DNA of 64,000 nucleotides from NCBI GenBank assembly GCA_034003625.1, contig JAVEYG010000002.1:1-64000 (forward strand), given 5' to 3'. The notes beneath the pieces were generated by a model. It saw only the letters and a list, made by a program, of their open reading frames with translations, searched no databases and was not told the origin of the DNA. The position numbers were made by a program, and so were the translations under genes. This stretch comes from GWE2-42-39 sp034003625 (lineage in GTDB: Bacteria > Bacteroidota > Bacteroidia > Bacteroidales > Prolixibacteraceae). How positions within the stretch are numbered: position 1 is the first letter of the stretch; the number at the start of each line of letters is the position of its first letter. Positions 33,711 through 43,015 of this stretch are shown here, piece by piece.

Positions 33711-34697
33711 ATGGCAAATGTAGGAACAAATTATATGGGGCTTAAGCTGAAAAGCCCGATTGTGGTGGCCAGTTCAGGCCTGACCAATACCGTAGAGAAA
33801 ATCAGGGAACTGGAAGCGGCAGGCGCCGGGGCGGTTGTCCTGAAATCGTTGTTTGAGGAACAGATCAATGCGGAGGTAGATCATCTGATCAACAAGGATC
33901 CTCAGAATTTATACCCCGAAGCTGAAGATTATATCTGGAATTACACGAGGAACAATTCTGTTACGAAGCATATTGAATTAGTCAAAGAGGCAAAAAAAGT
34001 AGTTTCTATCCCGGTTATTGCAAGCATCAATTGTGTGTCGGACAAAGAATGGACGGATTTTGCAAAGGAACTTGAGCAGGCTGGTGCCGATGCGTTGGAA
34101 TTAAACCTTTTTATATTGCCGGTGCAGCGGCAGAAATCTTCTGCCGAAATAGAGCAGATGTACATTAATGTACTTACAAAAGTGAAAAAGATAGTAAAAA
34201 TCCCGGTTTCAATAAAAATCGGTTTTTATTTTACCAGCATAGTTTCAATGGCCGACCGGCTTTCAGGGGCCGGAGCCAGCGCTATTGTGGCGTTCAACCG
34301 TTTTTATGAACCGGATATCGATATAAATAATCTTGAAATAGTCCCTGCCGAAGTTTTTAGCTCCCCTGCTGATATCCGCCGTTCGTTACGTTGGGTCGGA
34401 ATTTTGTCGGCTGCTGTCCCGAACCTTCATATTGCAGCGTCGACCGGCATTCACGACAGCGAGGCAGTGATCAAACAGTTGCTGGCCGGTGCACAGGTTG
34501 TCCAGCTTTGTTCAGCTTTATATATCAACGGGGCACAACAAATAGCCGGAATACTCGGCGAGCTGACTAACTTCATGAAAAAGTGGAACTTCAAGGCTAT
34601 TGATGATTTCCGGGGGCGTTTATCGTATAAAAATATTCCCGATCCACAACTGTACGAACGGTCGCAGTTTATGAAATATTTCTCCGGGAAAGGCTGA
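33711..34697 (+). CDS. Dihydroorotate dehydrogenase-like protein lacking the active-site cysteine motif
   Basis: A 328-aa FMN-binding TIM-barrel protein of the PyrD class 1 family. It shows NYMGLKLKSPIVVASSGLT, VLKSLFEEQI, PVIASINC and the C-terminal GAQVVQLCSALY FMN-phosphate segment. However, the usual ELNxSCPN loop with the catalytic Cys reads LELNLFILPVQ, so it is unlikely to be the real pyrimidine-pathway DHODH. The true substrate is unknown. It stands alone. Confidence 0.85.
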   Translation: MANVGTNYMGLKLKSPIVVASSGLTNTVEKIRELEAAGAGAVVLKSLFEEQINAEVDHLINKDPQNLYPEAEDYIWNYTRNNSVTKHIELVKEAKKVVSIPVIASINCVSDKEWTDFAKELEQAGADALELNLFILPVQRQKSSAEIEQMYINVLTKVKKIVKIPVSIKIGFYFTSIVSMADRLSGAGASAIVAFNRFYEPDIDINNLEIVPAEVFSSPADIRRSLRWVGILSAAVPNLHIAASTGIHDSEAVIKQLLAGAQVVQLCSALYINGAQQIAGILGELTNFMKKWNFKAIDDFRGRLSYKNIPDPQLYERSQFMKYFSGKG

Positions 34698-34759
34698 TCT
34701 TTGACAAATATTGTGCGGTTTTTCGGGGTATGTTCAAAAAGATTTCCTCTCAAAAGCTG

Positions 34760-35290
34760 TTACTCATCAGAAAGTTTTGGCAGAAATCCGATGATTTCGG
34801 CCAATAACTGTTTTTTCTGTTCATCTGCCTGAAGCAGGGCCGTCTCCATTTTGCCGGTTTCCGAATCTAACATCTCTGCTGAAATTTTTCCCTCCATGTT
34901 AATAATCACGGAGTAAGCCTCAAAAGCGAGTTCCAGCTCTTCGCCAATCAGCAGGTCGACAAATACCGGCAGGGCGGAACTGAAATCGAGCCCGTTTTCC
35001 CAGCATACCGACACTAACTGTTTACGTTCGTTCAGGTATTTTTCGTTTTGGATGGCATCTAACAAATACGGTATTATTTCCCCGTGTTTAATGTCGGCCA
35101 GTAAATTCGTAATTTTCACCTTGATCTCAGGAGTTTTCGATGAATGCAAAAGCTCGATCAGCGCGGGAATATACGATATGTTGCCCGAATCGCGTAATTG
35201 CCCGATCGTTTCAATGACCAGGTCGGGATTGGGCGAATTCAGGTTCCAGATAATTTGCGGGTTGGGCTTTGGTAGTTTGCTTTCTGTCAT
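34760..35290 (-). CDS. HEAT-repeat-like protein
   Basis: A 176-aa all-helical protein. Repeating units are recognisable as VIETIGQLRDSGNISYIPAL, IKVKITNLLADIKHGEIIPY and LVSVCWENGLDFSSALPVFV, i.e. HEAT or armadillo-like repeats. No enzyme motif or membrane segment. Such small cytosolic proteins are probably adaptors. Confidence 0.75.
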   Translation of the reverse strand: MTESKLPKPNPQIIWNLNSPNPDLVIETIGQLRDSGNISYIPALIELLHSSKTPEIKVKITNLLADIKHGEIIPYLLDAIQNEKYLNERKQLVSVCWENGLDFSSALPVFVDLLIGEELELAFEAYSVIINMEGKISAEMLDSETGKMETALLQADEQKKQLLAEIIGFLPKLSDE

Positions 35291-35403
35291 GTTCGCATTG
35301 CATTATTAAATTGCAAATTTAGCATTTTCGGACAGATGCCGGAACATATCAGGCTCCGGTTTGTTGAACAGATTCATTAGTTTTGCATATTCAAACCCAA
35401 AAG

Positions 35404-36771
35404 ATGGACAAGGCAAAAGAACTGGGAACGGCCAACATCCCCCGGCTAATGTTAAAATATTTTATCCCTGCTTTCATTGGCGTTTTTGTCAATGCCCTGT
35501 ACAATATTGTGGACCGTATTTTTATTGGACAGGGAGTTGGGTCGCTTGCCCTGAGCGGTATTTCTGTTATTTTTCCGGTAATGCTGATTGTAATGGCCTT
35601 CGGGATGCTGATTGGCATTGGTGCCGGAGTGCTGGTTTCGATCAATATGGGAAGGCGCGACATGGCAAAAGCCGAGAAAGTACTGGGCAACAGTTTTATC
35701 CTGATGATATTGGTTTCCCTGGTTATTACCGTGGTTGGTTTTGCTGTTAAAGGCCCGATGTTACGGTCGTTTGGCGCAACATCCGAAATGATTGGTTACG
35801 CGAACGATTATCTGAATATTATCTTATTGGGCACTGTTTTTCAGGTAGTGGGTTTTTCACTCAATGCAGTGATCCGTTCGGAAGGAAATGCCCGGGTAGC
35901 CATGTATTCCATGCTGATCAGCGCCGGAACGAACCTGATACTTGACCCGATTTTTATTTTCGGGTTTGGATGGGGGGTAAAAGGGGCCGCATATGCAACG
36001 GTTATTTCCATGATGGTACTGATGATATGGGTTTTGTTGCATTTCAAAAGCAACCGGTCGGTAGTGAAAATGCGGTCGAAATATTTCAGCCTCGATAAGC
36101 GGATAATTGTTGAGATACTGGCAATCGGGATGGCGCCTTTTGTGATGCAGGTTGCCAACAGCTTTGTTCAGGGCCTTCTCAATAAAACGCTGGTTTCTTT
36201 TGGTGGTGACCTTGCTGTTGGGGCGATGGGGATCATCAACAGTGTGCTGACTTTGGTAGTGATGTCGGTAGTGGCCATTAATATGGCTTCGCAACCAATT
36301 ATCGGTTTTAATTTCGGTGCCAGCCAGGGCTACAGGGTCAAAGAAACATTGCGGATTGCCATAATTGCTGCTTCGGCGCTCACTTTCGCAGCTTTTGTTT
36401 TGATCCAGCTTATTCCCGGACCGATTATCCGTTTGTTTGAATCGAAAGATGGGAATTTGTTGGAAATGGGACGAAACGGCCTGCGTATCGCTGTTCTTGC
36501 CTTGCCGGTAGTTGGGTTTCAGGTGGTTGCCGGTAACTTTTTCCAATCGGTCGGAAAGGCAAAAATTGCCACGCTCCTGACCCTGCTGAGGCAGGTGTTT
36601 TGCCTGATCCCGCTATTGCTTATCTTTCCTCCTTTATTCGGTTTAACGGGCATCTGGATGGCCCTCCCTGTTTCCGACAGCGTTTCGGCAATAATTGTGA
36701 CCCTGTTCCTTCGCCGGGAATGGAAACGCTTAGGCCCCGGTGCCGGACCATCTGGGAACGTTACTATGTGA
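35404..36771 (+). CDS. MATE-family efflux transporter
   Basis: A 455-aa, 12-helix MATE protein that exports drugs or metabolites with Na+ or H+. The N-terminal LGTANIPRLMLKYFIPA and YNIVDRIFIGQGVG are typical, repeated in the second half around QGLLNKTLVSFGGDLAVGA. The ATG at 35404 is preferred over an in-frame TTG at 35383, which lies in the likely promoter (TAGTTTTG at 35378-35385). Single gene with terminator. Confidence 0.93.
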   Translation: MDKAKELGTANIPRLMLKYFIPAFIGVFVNALYNIVDRIFIGQGVGSLALSGISVIFPVMLIVMAFGMLIGIGAGVLVSINMGRRDMAKAEKVLGNSFILMILVSLVITVVGFAVKGPMLRSFGATSEMIGYANDYLNIILLGTVFQVVGFSLNAVIRSEGNARVAMYSMLISAGTNLILDPIFIFGFGWGVKGAAYATVISMMVLMIWVLLHFKSNRSVVKMRSKYFSLDKRIIVEILAIGMAPFVMQVANSFVQGLLNKTLVSFGGDLAVGAMGIINSVLTLVVMSVVAINMASQPIIGFNFGASQGYRVKETLRIAIIAASALTFAAFVLIQLIPGPIIRLFESKDGNLLEMGRNGLRIAVLALPVVGFQVVAGNFFQSVGKAKIATLLTLLRQVFCLIPLLLIFPPLFGLTGIWMALPVSDSVSAIIVTLFLRREWKRLGPGAGPSGNVTM

Positions 36772-36811
36772 AAAATTCAGGGATTATTTTGCCGAAAAAT
36801 ATTTCTTCCCC

Positions 36812-36847
36812 AAAAAATAGCTGGAAATGAAAATCCAGCTATTTTTA
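36812..36847 (+). terminator. Rho-independent terminator after MATE gene
   Basis: Stem AAAAATAGCTGG / CCAGCTATTTTT with a 10-base loop, then an A/T-rich tail. Confidence 0.85.
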
Positions 36848-36902
36848 TATTCCTGAAAGCTGGTTATCAACTGACAATCTGAATCACCAATCTGGTCGCA
36901 CT

Positions 36903-37892
36903 ATGGCAAATGTAATCATCGGAATCCACGGATTGGGCAATAAGCCGCCCCGTACAATGCTCGAAAATTGGTGGAAACTGGCCATGATAGAAGGCTTGGA
37001 AAACGCAAATCTGAAAACCGTTTTACCGAAGTTTGAAATGGTTTATTGGGCGGATGTGATGTATGACAGACCTTTGGATGAATCGGAAACCCATGTTGAA
37101 AGCCCGTATTTTTTGGATGAAAAATACGTGAAGGGGATGAAAGTGGATTCGGTAGAAGACCACAGCCTGCGTATGAAAGTAGTCGATTTTCTGGGACGCC
37201 AATTAAACCGGATATTTCTGAATGAAGATTTTACCCTGAACTATTCGTTTATTACCGATACCCTTGTGCGGAAATATTTCCGTGACCTTGAAATATATTA
37301 TTCGGAAGGCAGTGCGCCTTTCGATAGTTCCGGACAGAAGGCAAAAGACCTGATCCGCGGACGGCTCCTTCAGGTATTGGAGAAATACCATAAAGACAAC
37401 ATTATGCTGATTGCCCACTCAATGGGATCGATCATTGCATTTGACGTACTGACTTTTTTAGCGCCCCACCTCAATATTCATACGCTTGTAACCATCGGTT
37501 CACCGTTAGGCCTGCCGATTGTGGTCAGCAAAATTGCGGCAGAACAAAAGCAAATAAAAACACAGGAAAACCATATGGTCACCCCGCCGGGAATAGTGGG
37601 GTGCTGGTATAATTTTTCGGATATTCAGGATGGTGTGGCTTTCGATTACAAACTATCTGATAATTTCATGGAAAACAGCTATGGGGTGAAGCCTGCCGAT
37701 TTTCTGGTTCGAAATGACTATGCCGTAAACGGGGTTTCCAATCCACACAAATCGTTCGGGTATTTGCGGACACCCGAATTTGCAGGCCTGCTGAACGAGT
37801 TTATATTATCTGAAAAACTTACACTAAAAGAAAAACTGGTTCGTCGATCTTCTCAGTTTATTTCCCGGTTTAGATCCTTTCTTGAAAAATAG
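36903..37892 (+). CDS. Alpha/beta-hydrolase-fold protein
   Basis: A 329-aa protein with an N-terminal oxyanion-type motif IIGIHGLGNKPP and the nucleophile elbow AHSMGS (consensus GxSxG with Ala first), followed by TLVTIGSPLGLP as in lipase/PGAP1-like hydrolases. The late His in GVSNPHKSFGYL may be catalytic. It has no signal peptide, so it is a cytosolic esterase or lipase of unknown substrate. Confidence 0.78.
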   Translation: MANVIIGIHGLGNKPPRTMLENWWKLAMIEGLENANLKTVLPKFEMVYWADVMYDRPLDESETHVESPYFLDEKYVKGMKVDSVEDHSLRMKVVDFLGRQLNRIFLNEDFTLNYSFITDTLVRKYFRDLEIYYSEGSAPFDSSGQKAKDLIRGRLLQVLEKYHKDNIMLIAHSMGSIIAFDVLTFLAPHLNIHTLVTIGSPLGLPIVVSKIAAEQKQIKTQENHMVTPPGIVGCWYNFSDIQDGVAFDYKLSDNFMENSYGVKPADFLVRNDYAVNGVSNPHKSFGYLRTPEFAGLLNEFILSEKLTLKEKLVRRSSQFISRFRSFLEK

Positions 37893-37912
37893 AAAAAGTA
37901 AATATACACATA

Positions 37913-37953
37913 CAATCCCGGGCAAATGGCATTTTGGAATTTCCCCGGGATTG
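37913..37953. terminator. Hairpin between convergent genes
   Basis: Perfect stem CAATCCCGG / CCGGGATTG with a 23-base loop, between two convergent genes. There is no good T-run, so it may be an RNA-stabilising hairpin or weak terminator. Confidence 0.5.
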
Positions 37954-37974
37954 CATGATCACCATACCCTGGAT

Positions 37975-38790
37975 CTACTTCAAAACAACTTCTTTTGTTT
38001 TTTCTCCATTGGTTACGGTGGCTTTGTCGTCGCAGCTACCATCTCCGTAATCCATAGTAACTTTTTTAGCGTTGGCCCTTGTGATTTCAACAACACCGGA
38101 AACAATATAGCTGCAATCGCCTTTTCTGACTAATGGTTGAACAATTGTTCGTGAATAACTTGTCTGGTCAGAACGGACGACATTGCTTGACCCGGTAATT
38201 TGAATAATGTCATCCGAACGGTCAGTTGAGGTGGCAAATCCTGCAATGAAGGATCGGACATGGTTCGATGTCCGGTGTACAGATTTACCTTCAGCCCTGG
38301 TAATGGTAATATCTTCGTTCCAGGTAAAAGATTGGATATTATCAGCCACTCCGTTGTTGGTACTAATCCTATTGCCGGCCATTGCGACACCGGCGACCGT
38401 AAAATCTTCAAAAGTCATCGTTCTTTGGGCTCCTGCCTGGTTCCATGGTGCGCTTTTTACAACAATAACCTTTCCTGTTTTTAACTTGCCATCTTTATCG
38501 GTGCACCCGGTGCCATAGTCAATGGTCATGGTAAGCGGAAACGTTTTGCCGCTGCGTGTAATGGTTGGGCATGTCGGTTCGGCTACTGCTGATTTTAAAT
38601 TGCTTTCATCCAAATCAGCTAACATTTCAATGTTCTGTACCACATTGTCAATCAGCATCAGGTCATGGTTGTCGTCTACTGCAATTTGTACCGACTCCTT
38701 GTCGAAAACTGTCATGTCGTTTTCATTTTTTTCGCAGGCAATAAAGGAAAAACCAACCGTTATTGCCATAATCAACGTTTTTAATTTCAT
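37975..38790 (-). CDS. Uncharacterised lipoprotein
   Basis: A 271-aa protein; the start at 38790 gives a lipoprotein signal with lipobox FIAC (Cys19). Two related segments (PTCPTITRSGKTFPLTMTID-YGTGCTDKDGK and SYIVSGVVEITRANAKKVTMD-YGDGSCDDKATV) show a repeated strand-plus-YGxGxC pattern, with TxDYGxGC-type cysteines. I know no function; it is surface or periplasmic. Single gene. Confidence 0.7.
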   Translation of the reverse strand: MKLKTLIMAITVGFSFIACEKNENDMTVFDKESVQIAVDDNHDLMLIDNVVQNIEMLADLDESNLKSAVAEPTCPTITRSGKTFPLTMTIDYGTGCTDKDGKLKTGKVIVVKSAPWNQAGAQRTMTFEDFTVAGVAMAGNRISTNNGVADNIQSFTWNEDITITRAEGKSVHRTSNHVRSFIAGFATSTDRSDDIIQITGSSNVVRSDQTSYSRTIVQPLVRKGDCSYIVSGVVEITRANAKKVTMDYGDGSCDDKATVTNGEKTKEVVLK

Positions 38791-38950
38791 AAACTTCGAT
38801 TTTAATTTGCAGGTTAGATAAAAATTATCAGTTAGACTGAATATCATTCAAAAAGTTTAATGTGACAAAACGTTTTCTCGTGAGAATATTTCCGGGCTTT
38901 TTTCTCCGGGCAGGTAAGAATGAGATGGTATTTATAGAAATAAAAAAGAA

Positions 38951-40162
38951 TTAAACGGACGTATCCCAGTTTAGCAACCGCTGTTCACCTTCTAATGCCC
39001 GTATGCCGGTTACATCCTGGCTGACTTCGATAGTCCCTTTGTACATTCCCTGTTCATCGCGCAACGCGAAATAGCGGATGTGGATGAAGCGGCTTTTTAC
39101 CCGGAGCCAGAAATCGGCATGGTTGCGGGTGCCGCTCCGGAATGCCCCGATAATTTCGTCGACTATATGCACGCTTTCACGGGGGTGGCAATTTTGTACT
39201 TTCCGCCCGATAACCGCTTTTGAACGAGGAAATATCCGGTGTATGGGAGCTGAGAAATAACGTACTTCGTCGTTTTCATCAACAAATGTGATATCGACCG
39301 GAAGGTTTTCAAACATTAGTCTCAGTTGGGCGGGCGTGAGAAAACCCGTTCCCAGGTCAACCATGTTGCATGTCTCATTCAGGCTGTCATTTGCGCCTTG
39401 CATGCCGGAACCTGAAGCCTGGATTTTTTCAATGTAACACCAGCCAATCTCTTCACTCTGGCGGAGCATTTCATCCCAACTGTCTTTCGGAATAGCCCGG
39501 AACGCTACCGGATAAAGGATTTGTTCTTCCCTGAAAATAATGGGTAGCACAACAAAAAACAGGTCGCCCAACGCTTTGTTTAACACTGGCAAATCGGGCG
39601 TTGTTCCGTTCAGTAGTGCGGCAATGGTTTTCAACAGCCTCCGGAAATCGTCGTGAAACGACCACATGAGCTGTAAACAGCGATATTGCGGGAAAGTATT
39701 TTCGACGTATGGGAAAAGGATATTTTCTTTTTTGATGTAGTGCAGTTCGTATGCTTCAAGGGAATGTACCAGGGTTTTTATTCTCTGAGAATCCGGATTT
39801 TTAGTTTTTGAAATGGTTTTTATTTCCATTTTCAGTTCCTCCATGATCTTCTCAACAGCCCGGTTTTCGAGCATCAGGTAATAGAGAAAATGACCTTCTC
39901 CGGGTTTTTCCCATTCGCCTGCTTTCAGCGATTTGTAAAATACATTCAGTAATTTTCCAATGTTGGCTTTTACTTTTTCAAAAGGGATGTCCTCCTGTAG
40001 CAGCTGGTCAATTACCTGCATAGTCTCGCGGTCGGTCACTGTGCTGGTCAATGACTGGTAGGTGGGGTACAGGTTTTTTGCATTTCCGGTTACGATCAGT
40101 TCACGGGAGAAAATCAGCAGGTTTTCGAGGCGGTCTGATGTATTGTTCAAAAATTCCGACAT
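38951..40162 (-). CDS. DUF438-like/hemerythrin/PAS protein (copy 1)
   Basis: A 403-aa protein. Its N-terminal helical domain (about 1-90) is a divergent DUF438-like domain. A hemerythrin-like HHE domain follows (about 90-235; LHYIKKENILFPYVEN, MWSFHDDFRR, REEQILYPV), and then a C-terminal PAS domain (about 275-395; PVDITFVDENDEVRYF, IGRKVQNCHPRESVHIVDE, FIHIRYFALRD). There is no kinase, cyclase or DNA-binding output. It shares architecture and long stretches of PAS identity with the protein at 46526, but its N-terminal domain lacks the Cys-xx-His found there. It is the last gene of the RIC-Hr-HD-NOR operon, behind a terminator-like hairpin. A diiron O2/NO-sensing role is inferred. Confidence 0.82.
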   Translation of the reverse strand: MSEFLNNTSDRLENLLIFSRELIVTGNAKNLYPTYQSLTSTVTDRETMQVIDQLLQEDIPFEKVKANIGKLLNVFYKSLKAGEWEKPGEGHFLYYLMLENRAVEKIMEELKMEIKTISKTKNPDSQRIKTLVHSLEAYELHYIKKENILFPYVENTFPQYRCLQLMWSFHDDFRRLLKTIAALLNGTTPDLPVLNKALGDLFFVVLPIIFREEQILYPVAFRAIPKDSWDEMLRQSEEIGWCYIEKIQASGSGMQGANDSLNETCNMVDLGTGFLTPAQLRLMFENLPVDITFVDENDEVRYFSAPIHRIFPRSKAVIGRKVQNCHPRESVHIVDEIIGAFRSGTRNHADFWLRVKSRFIHIRYFALRDEQGMYKGTIEVSQDVTGIRALEGEQRLLNWDTSV

Positions 40163-40170
40163 AGTAAAAA

Positions 40171-40210
40171 TAAAAAAGTGTCCTTCAGCAAAAATAAGCC
40201 AAAGGACACT
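40171..40210 (-). terminator. Terminator/attenuator hairpin between the NO reductase and PAS genes
   Basis: Minus strand: perfect 9-bp stem AGTGTCCTT / AAGGACACT with a 16-base loop, followed by TTTTTTATTTTT. It lies inside the intergenic region 8 bases before the PAS protein start. Confidence 0.8.
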
Positions 40211-40232
40211 CCAAAGTTACGATGAATGTAAT

Positions 40233-42467
40233 TTATTTCTTTTCAATGCTCCATCCGCCTTTCAGCCCAAAGATGAACCAGGCTAAGGAAACTGTTCCGA
40301 GCGCGAATATGGTATCACCGATAGCCCGGAGCCATTTCAGCGTAAGCATGTGTGGCTGGTTGAGGAATTCGGCAGAACGGGCATACCATAGCCCCTCGTT
40401 TACACTGGCCACCGTTTGCAGTAAGCCGATCGGAAGCACGCTGATAAGTACCATCAGTGCCAGCCCGATGTTGATGTTCCAGAATGCAAATCTGAGCCAT
40501 TTTTCTTTCCAGATAACTTCCGTGTTCATGTCGCGGAGTACGAACAGCATCAGGCCGATACCCAGCATTCCGTAGACGCCGAACAGTGCTGTGTGGCCGT
40601 GCACGGGTGTGGTGTTTAATCCCTGCATATAGTACAATGCTATCGGTGGATTAATGAGGAACCCGAATATCCCGGCTCCGACTAAGTTCCAGAAAGCTAC
40701 GGCAATAAAGCTGTAAATCGGCCATTTGTACGCTTTTATCCAGTCGGAACTGCGGCTAATCCTCAGGTTGTCCCAGGCTTCGTAGCCCATTAGGACCAAA
40801 GGAACTACTTCTAACGCGCTAAATGTTGCCCCCAGCGCCATAATAGCGGTTGGCGTGCCGGTAAAATACAAATGATGGAAAGTCCCTAATATTCCCCCGG
40901 AAAGGAAAATAATGGTGGTAAAAAGCACTGCTGTGGTTGCTGTTGCTACTTTCACAATTTTCATCCGCACAAACAGGAAAGAGGTAACCACCACGGCAAA
41001 TACTTCAAAAAATCCTTCCACCCAAAGATGGACTACCCACCAGCGCCAGTATTCGGCGATGGCCAGGTTGGTTTGACGGCCCCACATTAGCCCGGCTCCG
41101 TAAAATGCAGCTATCGCAATGGTCGAAATGAGGAACATAATCAACAGGTTCCTGTTTTCGGAACGCAGTTTTAGTGCCGGCCACATGGCACGGCCCATCA
41201 GGAACAGCCAGATGACTAACCCAACAAAAAGGAACAACTGCCAGAAACGGCCCAGGTCAACGTATTCGTATCCCTGATGTCCAAACCAGAAGTTTTCAAC
41301 TAAGCCGAGTTTTTGCATCACGCCCATCCACTGTCCCAGCAATGAACCAACCACAATAATCAGCAATGCGATAAACAGGAAGTTGACGCCCAACCGCTGG
41401 AATTTAGGTTCATGCCCCGAAATGGCAGGTGCGTAATACAATCCGGTAGCCAGCCACGAAGTGGCGATCCAGAAAATGGCGATTTGTACGTGCCAGGTAC
41501 GCGAAATGGAGTAGGGGAGCCAATCAGCCAACGGAATCCCGTAAAAGGCCTGGCCTTCCACTCCGTAATGGGCTGTGATAACCCCCAATACGATTTGTAC
41601 CACAAACAAAGCGGAAACTACCCAGAAATATTTTAATGTCGCCCGTTGTGAGGGAGTTTGTGTTGCTTTTACCTGCGGGATTTCGGGATCAGGACTTTCT
41701 TCTTCGCGTTTCCGGGCATAATACCAGACCATCAGACCAATGCCTGCCAGAAGAATGATCACGCTGAAACCGGTCCACAAGATCATGGAACTGGTAGGGC
41801 TGTTAGCTACTAATTCCTCGGCGGGCCAGTTGTTGGTATACGAAATGTCCTGTCCCGGCCGATTGGTTACGCAAGTCCACGAAGTCCAGAAGAAGAAGGC
41901 ATTCAGCAAACGGGCACGTTCCGTGTCTTTCAGCACATTGGCCGGGATAGCATAGGCATCGCGCAGGTCGTGAAGCGCGGGGTCGTCGGTAAACAACCGT
42001 TTGTAAAAATCGCTGTTCGAGGCAATGGCTTCGGCCCTCAGACCGGAAACAGTAAGGACCCCTGTTTGCGCATCGTACCGGTTGGTACGCAGATCGTTTT
42101 GCAACAATACTTTCAATGCAGCCTGCCGGTCGTTGGTCAGCTGATCGTAAAGGCTGCTGTCGTTTTGCTGTGCCAGTTTGTCCAGCATAAATACAGCTTC
42201 TTTGTGCAGCCAGTCGGCGCTCCAGTCGGGAGCCTGGTAGGCGCCATGCCCCCAGATAGTCCCTACTTCCTGGCCTCCCATTGATTGCCAGACATTCTGG
42301 CCATCTTTAATATCCTGCCCGGTGAAAAGAACTTTTCCTGATTCGGTGACTACTTTTTCAGGAATAGGTGGGGCCTGACGGTAAATTTCGCTGCCATAAT
42401 ACAGCAACACGCCAAACGAGATTACCATGACGGCAATAAAACCAATCCATAGATTTCGTGTCTTCAT
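40233..42467 (-). CDS. norZ: Quinol-dependent nitric oxide reductase (qNOR)
   Basis: A 744-aa single-subunit NO reductase reducing 2 NO to N2O at the inner membrane with electrons from quinol. An N-terminal extension with a helix and periplasmic domain (GQDIKDGQNVWQSMGGQE, GHGAYQAPDWSADWLHKE) replaces cytochrome c, as in qNORs. The haem-copper-like core follows with about 12 helices: WHVQIAIFWIATSW, the HLWVEGFFEVFAVV metal-binding segment, and HHLYFTGTP. No haem c motif (CxxCH) is seen. With no nitrite or nitrous oxide reductase nearby, it is more likely a detoxification enzyme than part of denitrification. Confidence 0.93.
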   Translation of the reverse strand: MKTRNLWIGFIAVMVISFGVLLYYGSEIYRQAPPIPEKVVTESGKVLFTGQDIKDGQNVWQSMGGQEVGTIWGHGAYQAPDWSADWLHKEAVFMLDKLAQQNDSSLYDQLTNDRQAALKVLLQNDLRTNRYDAQTGVLTVSGLRAEAIASNSDFYKRLFTDDPALHDLRDAYAIPANVLKDTERARLLNAFFFWTSWTCVTNRPGQDISYTNNWPAEELVANSPTSSMILWTGFSVIILLAGIGLMVWYYARKREEESPDPEIPQVKATQTPSQRATLKYFWVVSALFVVQIVLGVITAHYGVEGQAFYGIPLADWLPYSISRTWHVQIAIFWIATSWLATGLYYAPAISGHEPKFQRLGVNFLFIALLIIVVGSLLGQWMGVMQKLGLVENFWFGHQGYEYVDLGRFWQLFLFVGLVIWLFLMGRAMWPALKLRSENRNLLIMFLISTIAIAAFYGAGLMWGRQTNLAIAEYWRWWVVHLWVEGFFEVFAVVVTSFLFVRMKIVKVATATTAVLFTTIIFLSGGILGTFHHLYFTGTPTAIMALGATFSALEVVPLVLMGYEAWDNLRISRSSDWIKAYKWPIYSFIAVAFWNLVGAGIFGFLINPPIALYYMQGLNTTPVHGHTALFGVYGMLGIGLMLFVLRDMNTEVIWKEKWLRFAFWNINIGLALMVLISVLPIGLLQTVASVNEGLWYARSAEFLNQPHMLTLKWLRAIGDTIFALGTVSLAWFIFGLKGGWSIEKK

Positions 42468-42507
42468 TTTTGTGCGAATTTAATTTATAGTTAGATGTTT
42501 ATCAGTG

Positions 42508-42996
42508 TTATAAGAGATACATTTGTTCCAATAGCCGGATACCTGTTGCTGTTTTAAAATATTTATCACGGATACTTTTTACGGTCTTTTTGTCCATCGT
42601 GTCTTCAAAAATGTTTGTTAAAAAATCAGCTTCTATCAAAATTTGAAAATCGGGGCCATCAATTTTTGCGTAACTGTGGTGGTTCCCGATCAGGTAACAA
42701 ACCCGGTTGATTGTTTCGGGTTCTACGCTTAACTGTTTTAATATTTCCCGGGCAATCGGGGGACCTTCAATTTCCTGATATTTCCCGGCACACGATTGAT
42801 ATTTTTGCTCTGCTGCCGGAATGCCTATGTCGTGCAAAATTGTAGCCAGATTGACAATTTCCAGTTTGGCCTCAGGCAGGTTTTCTTTTTCTGCAATCAG
42901 ATTGGCAAAAGCATAGACTTTCAGGGCATGATTGATCCTTCGGACATCGTTTCCGAAGTAATCTATCATTTTTACGGTCGTTTCAGTAACACACAT
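42508..42996 (-). CDS. HD-domain phosphohydrolase-like protein
   Basis: A 162-aa HD-domain protein. The metal motif is seen as NHALK at the start, the HD pair in ILHDIGIPAAEQ, and NHHSYAKIDGPD. Proteins of this family hydrolyse nucleotides or phosphoesters. It sits between hemerythrin and qNOR in the NO operon (19- and 40-base gaps), where it could be a signalling or repair enzyme, but its substrate is unknown. Confidence 0.82.
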   Translation of the reverse strand: MCVTETTVKMIDYFGNDVRRINHALKVYAFANLIAEKENLPEAKLEIVNLATILHDIGIPAAEQKYQSCAGKYQEIEGPPIAREILKQLSVEPETINRVCYLIGNHHSYAKIDGPDFQILIEADFLTNIFEDTMDKKTVKSIRDKYFKTATGIRLLEQMYLL

Positions 42997-43015
42997 GATG
43001 CTATTTTTACATTCT

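Noticed and set aside
35857..36546. A 229-codon open frame antisense to the MATE gene
   Set aside because: No recognisable domain and no start context; the sense strand is a clear transporter, so this is a shadow frame.
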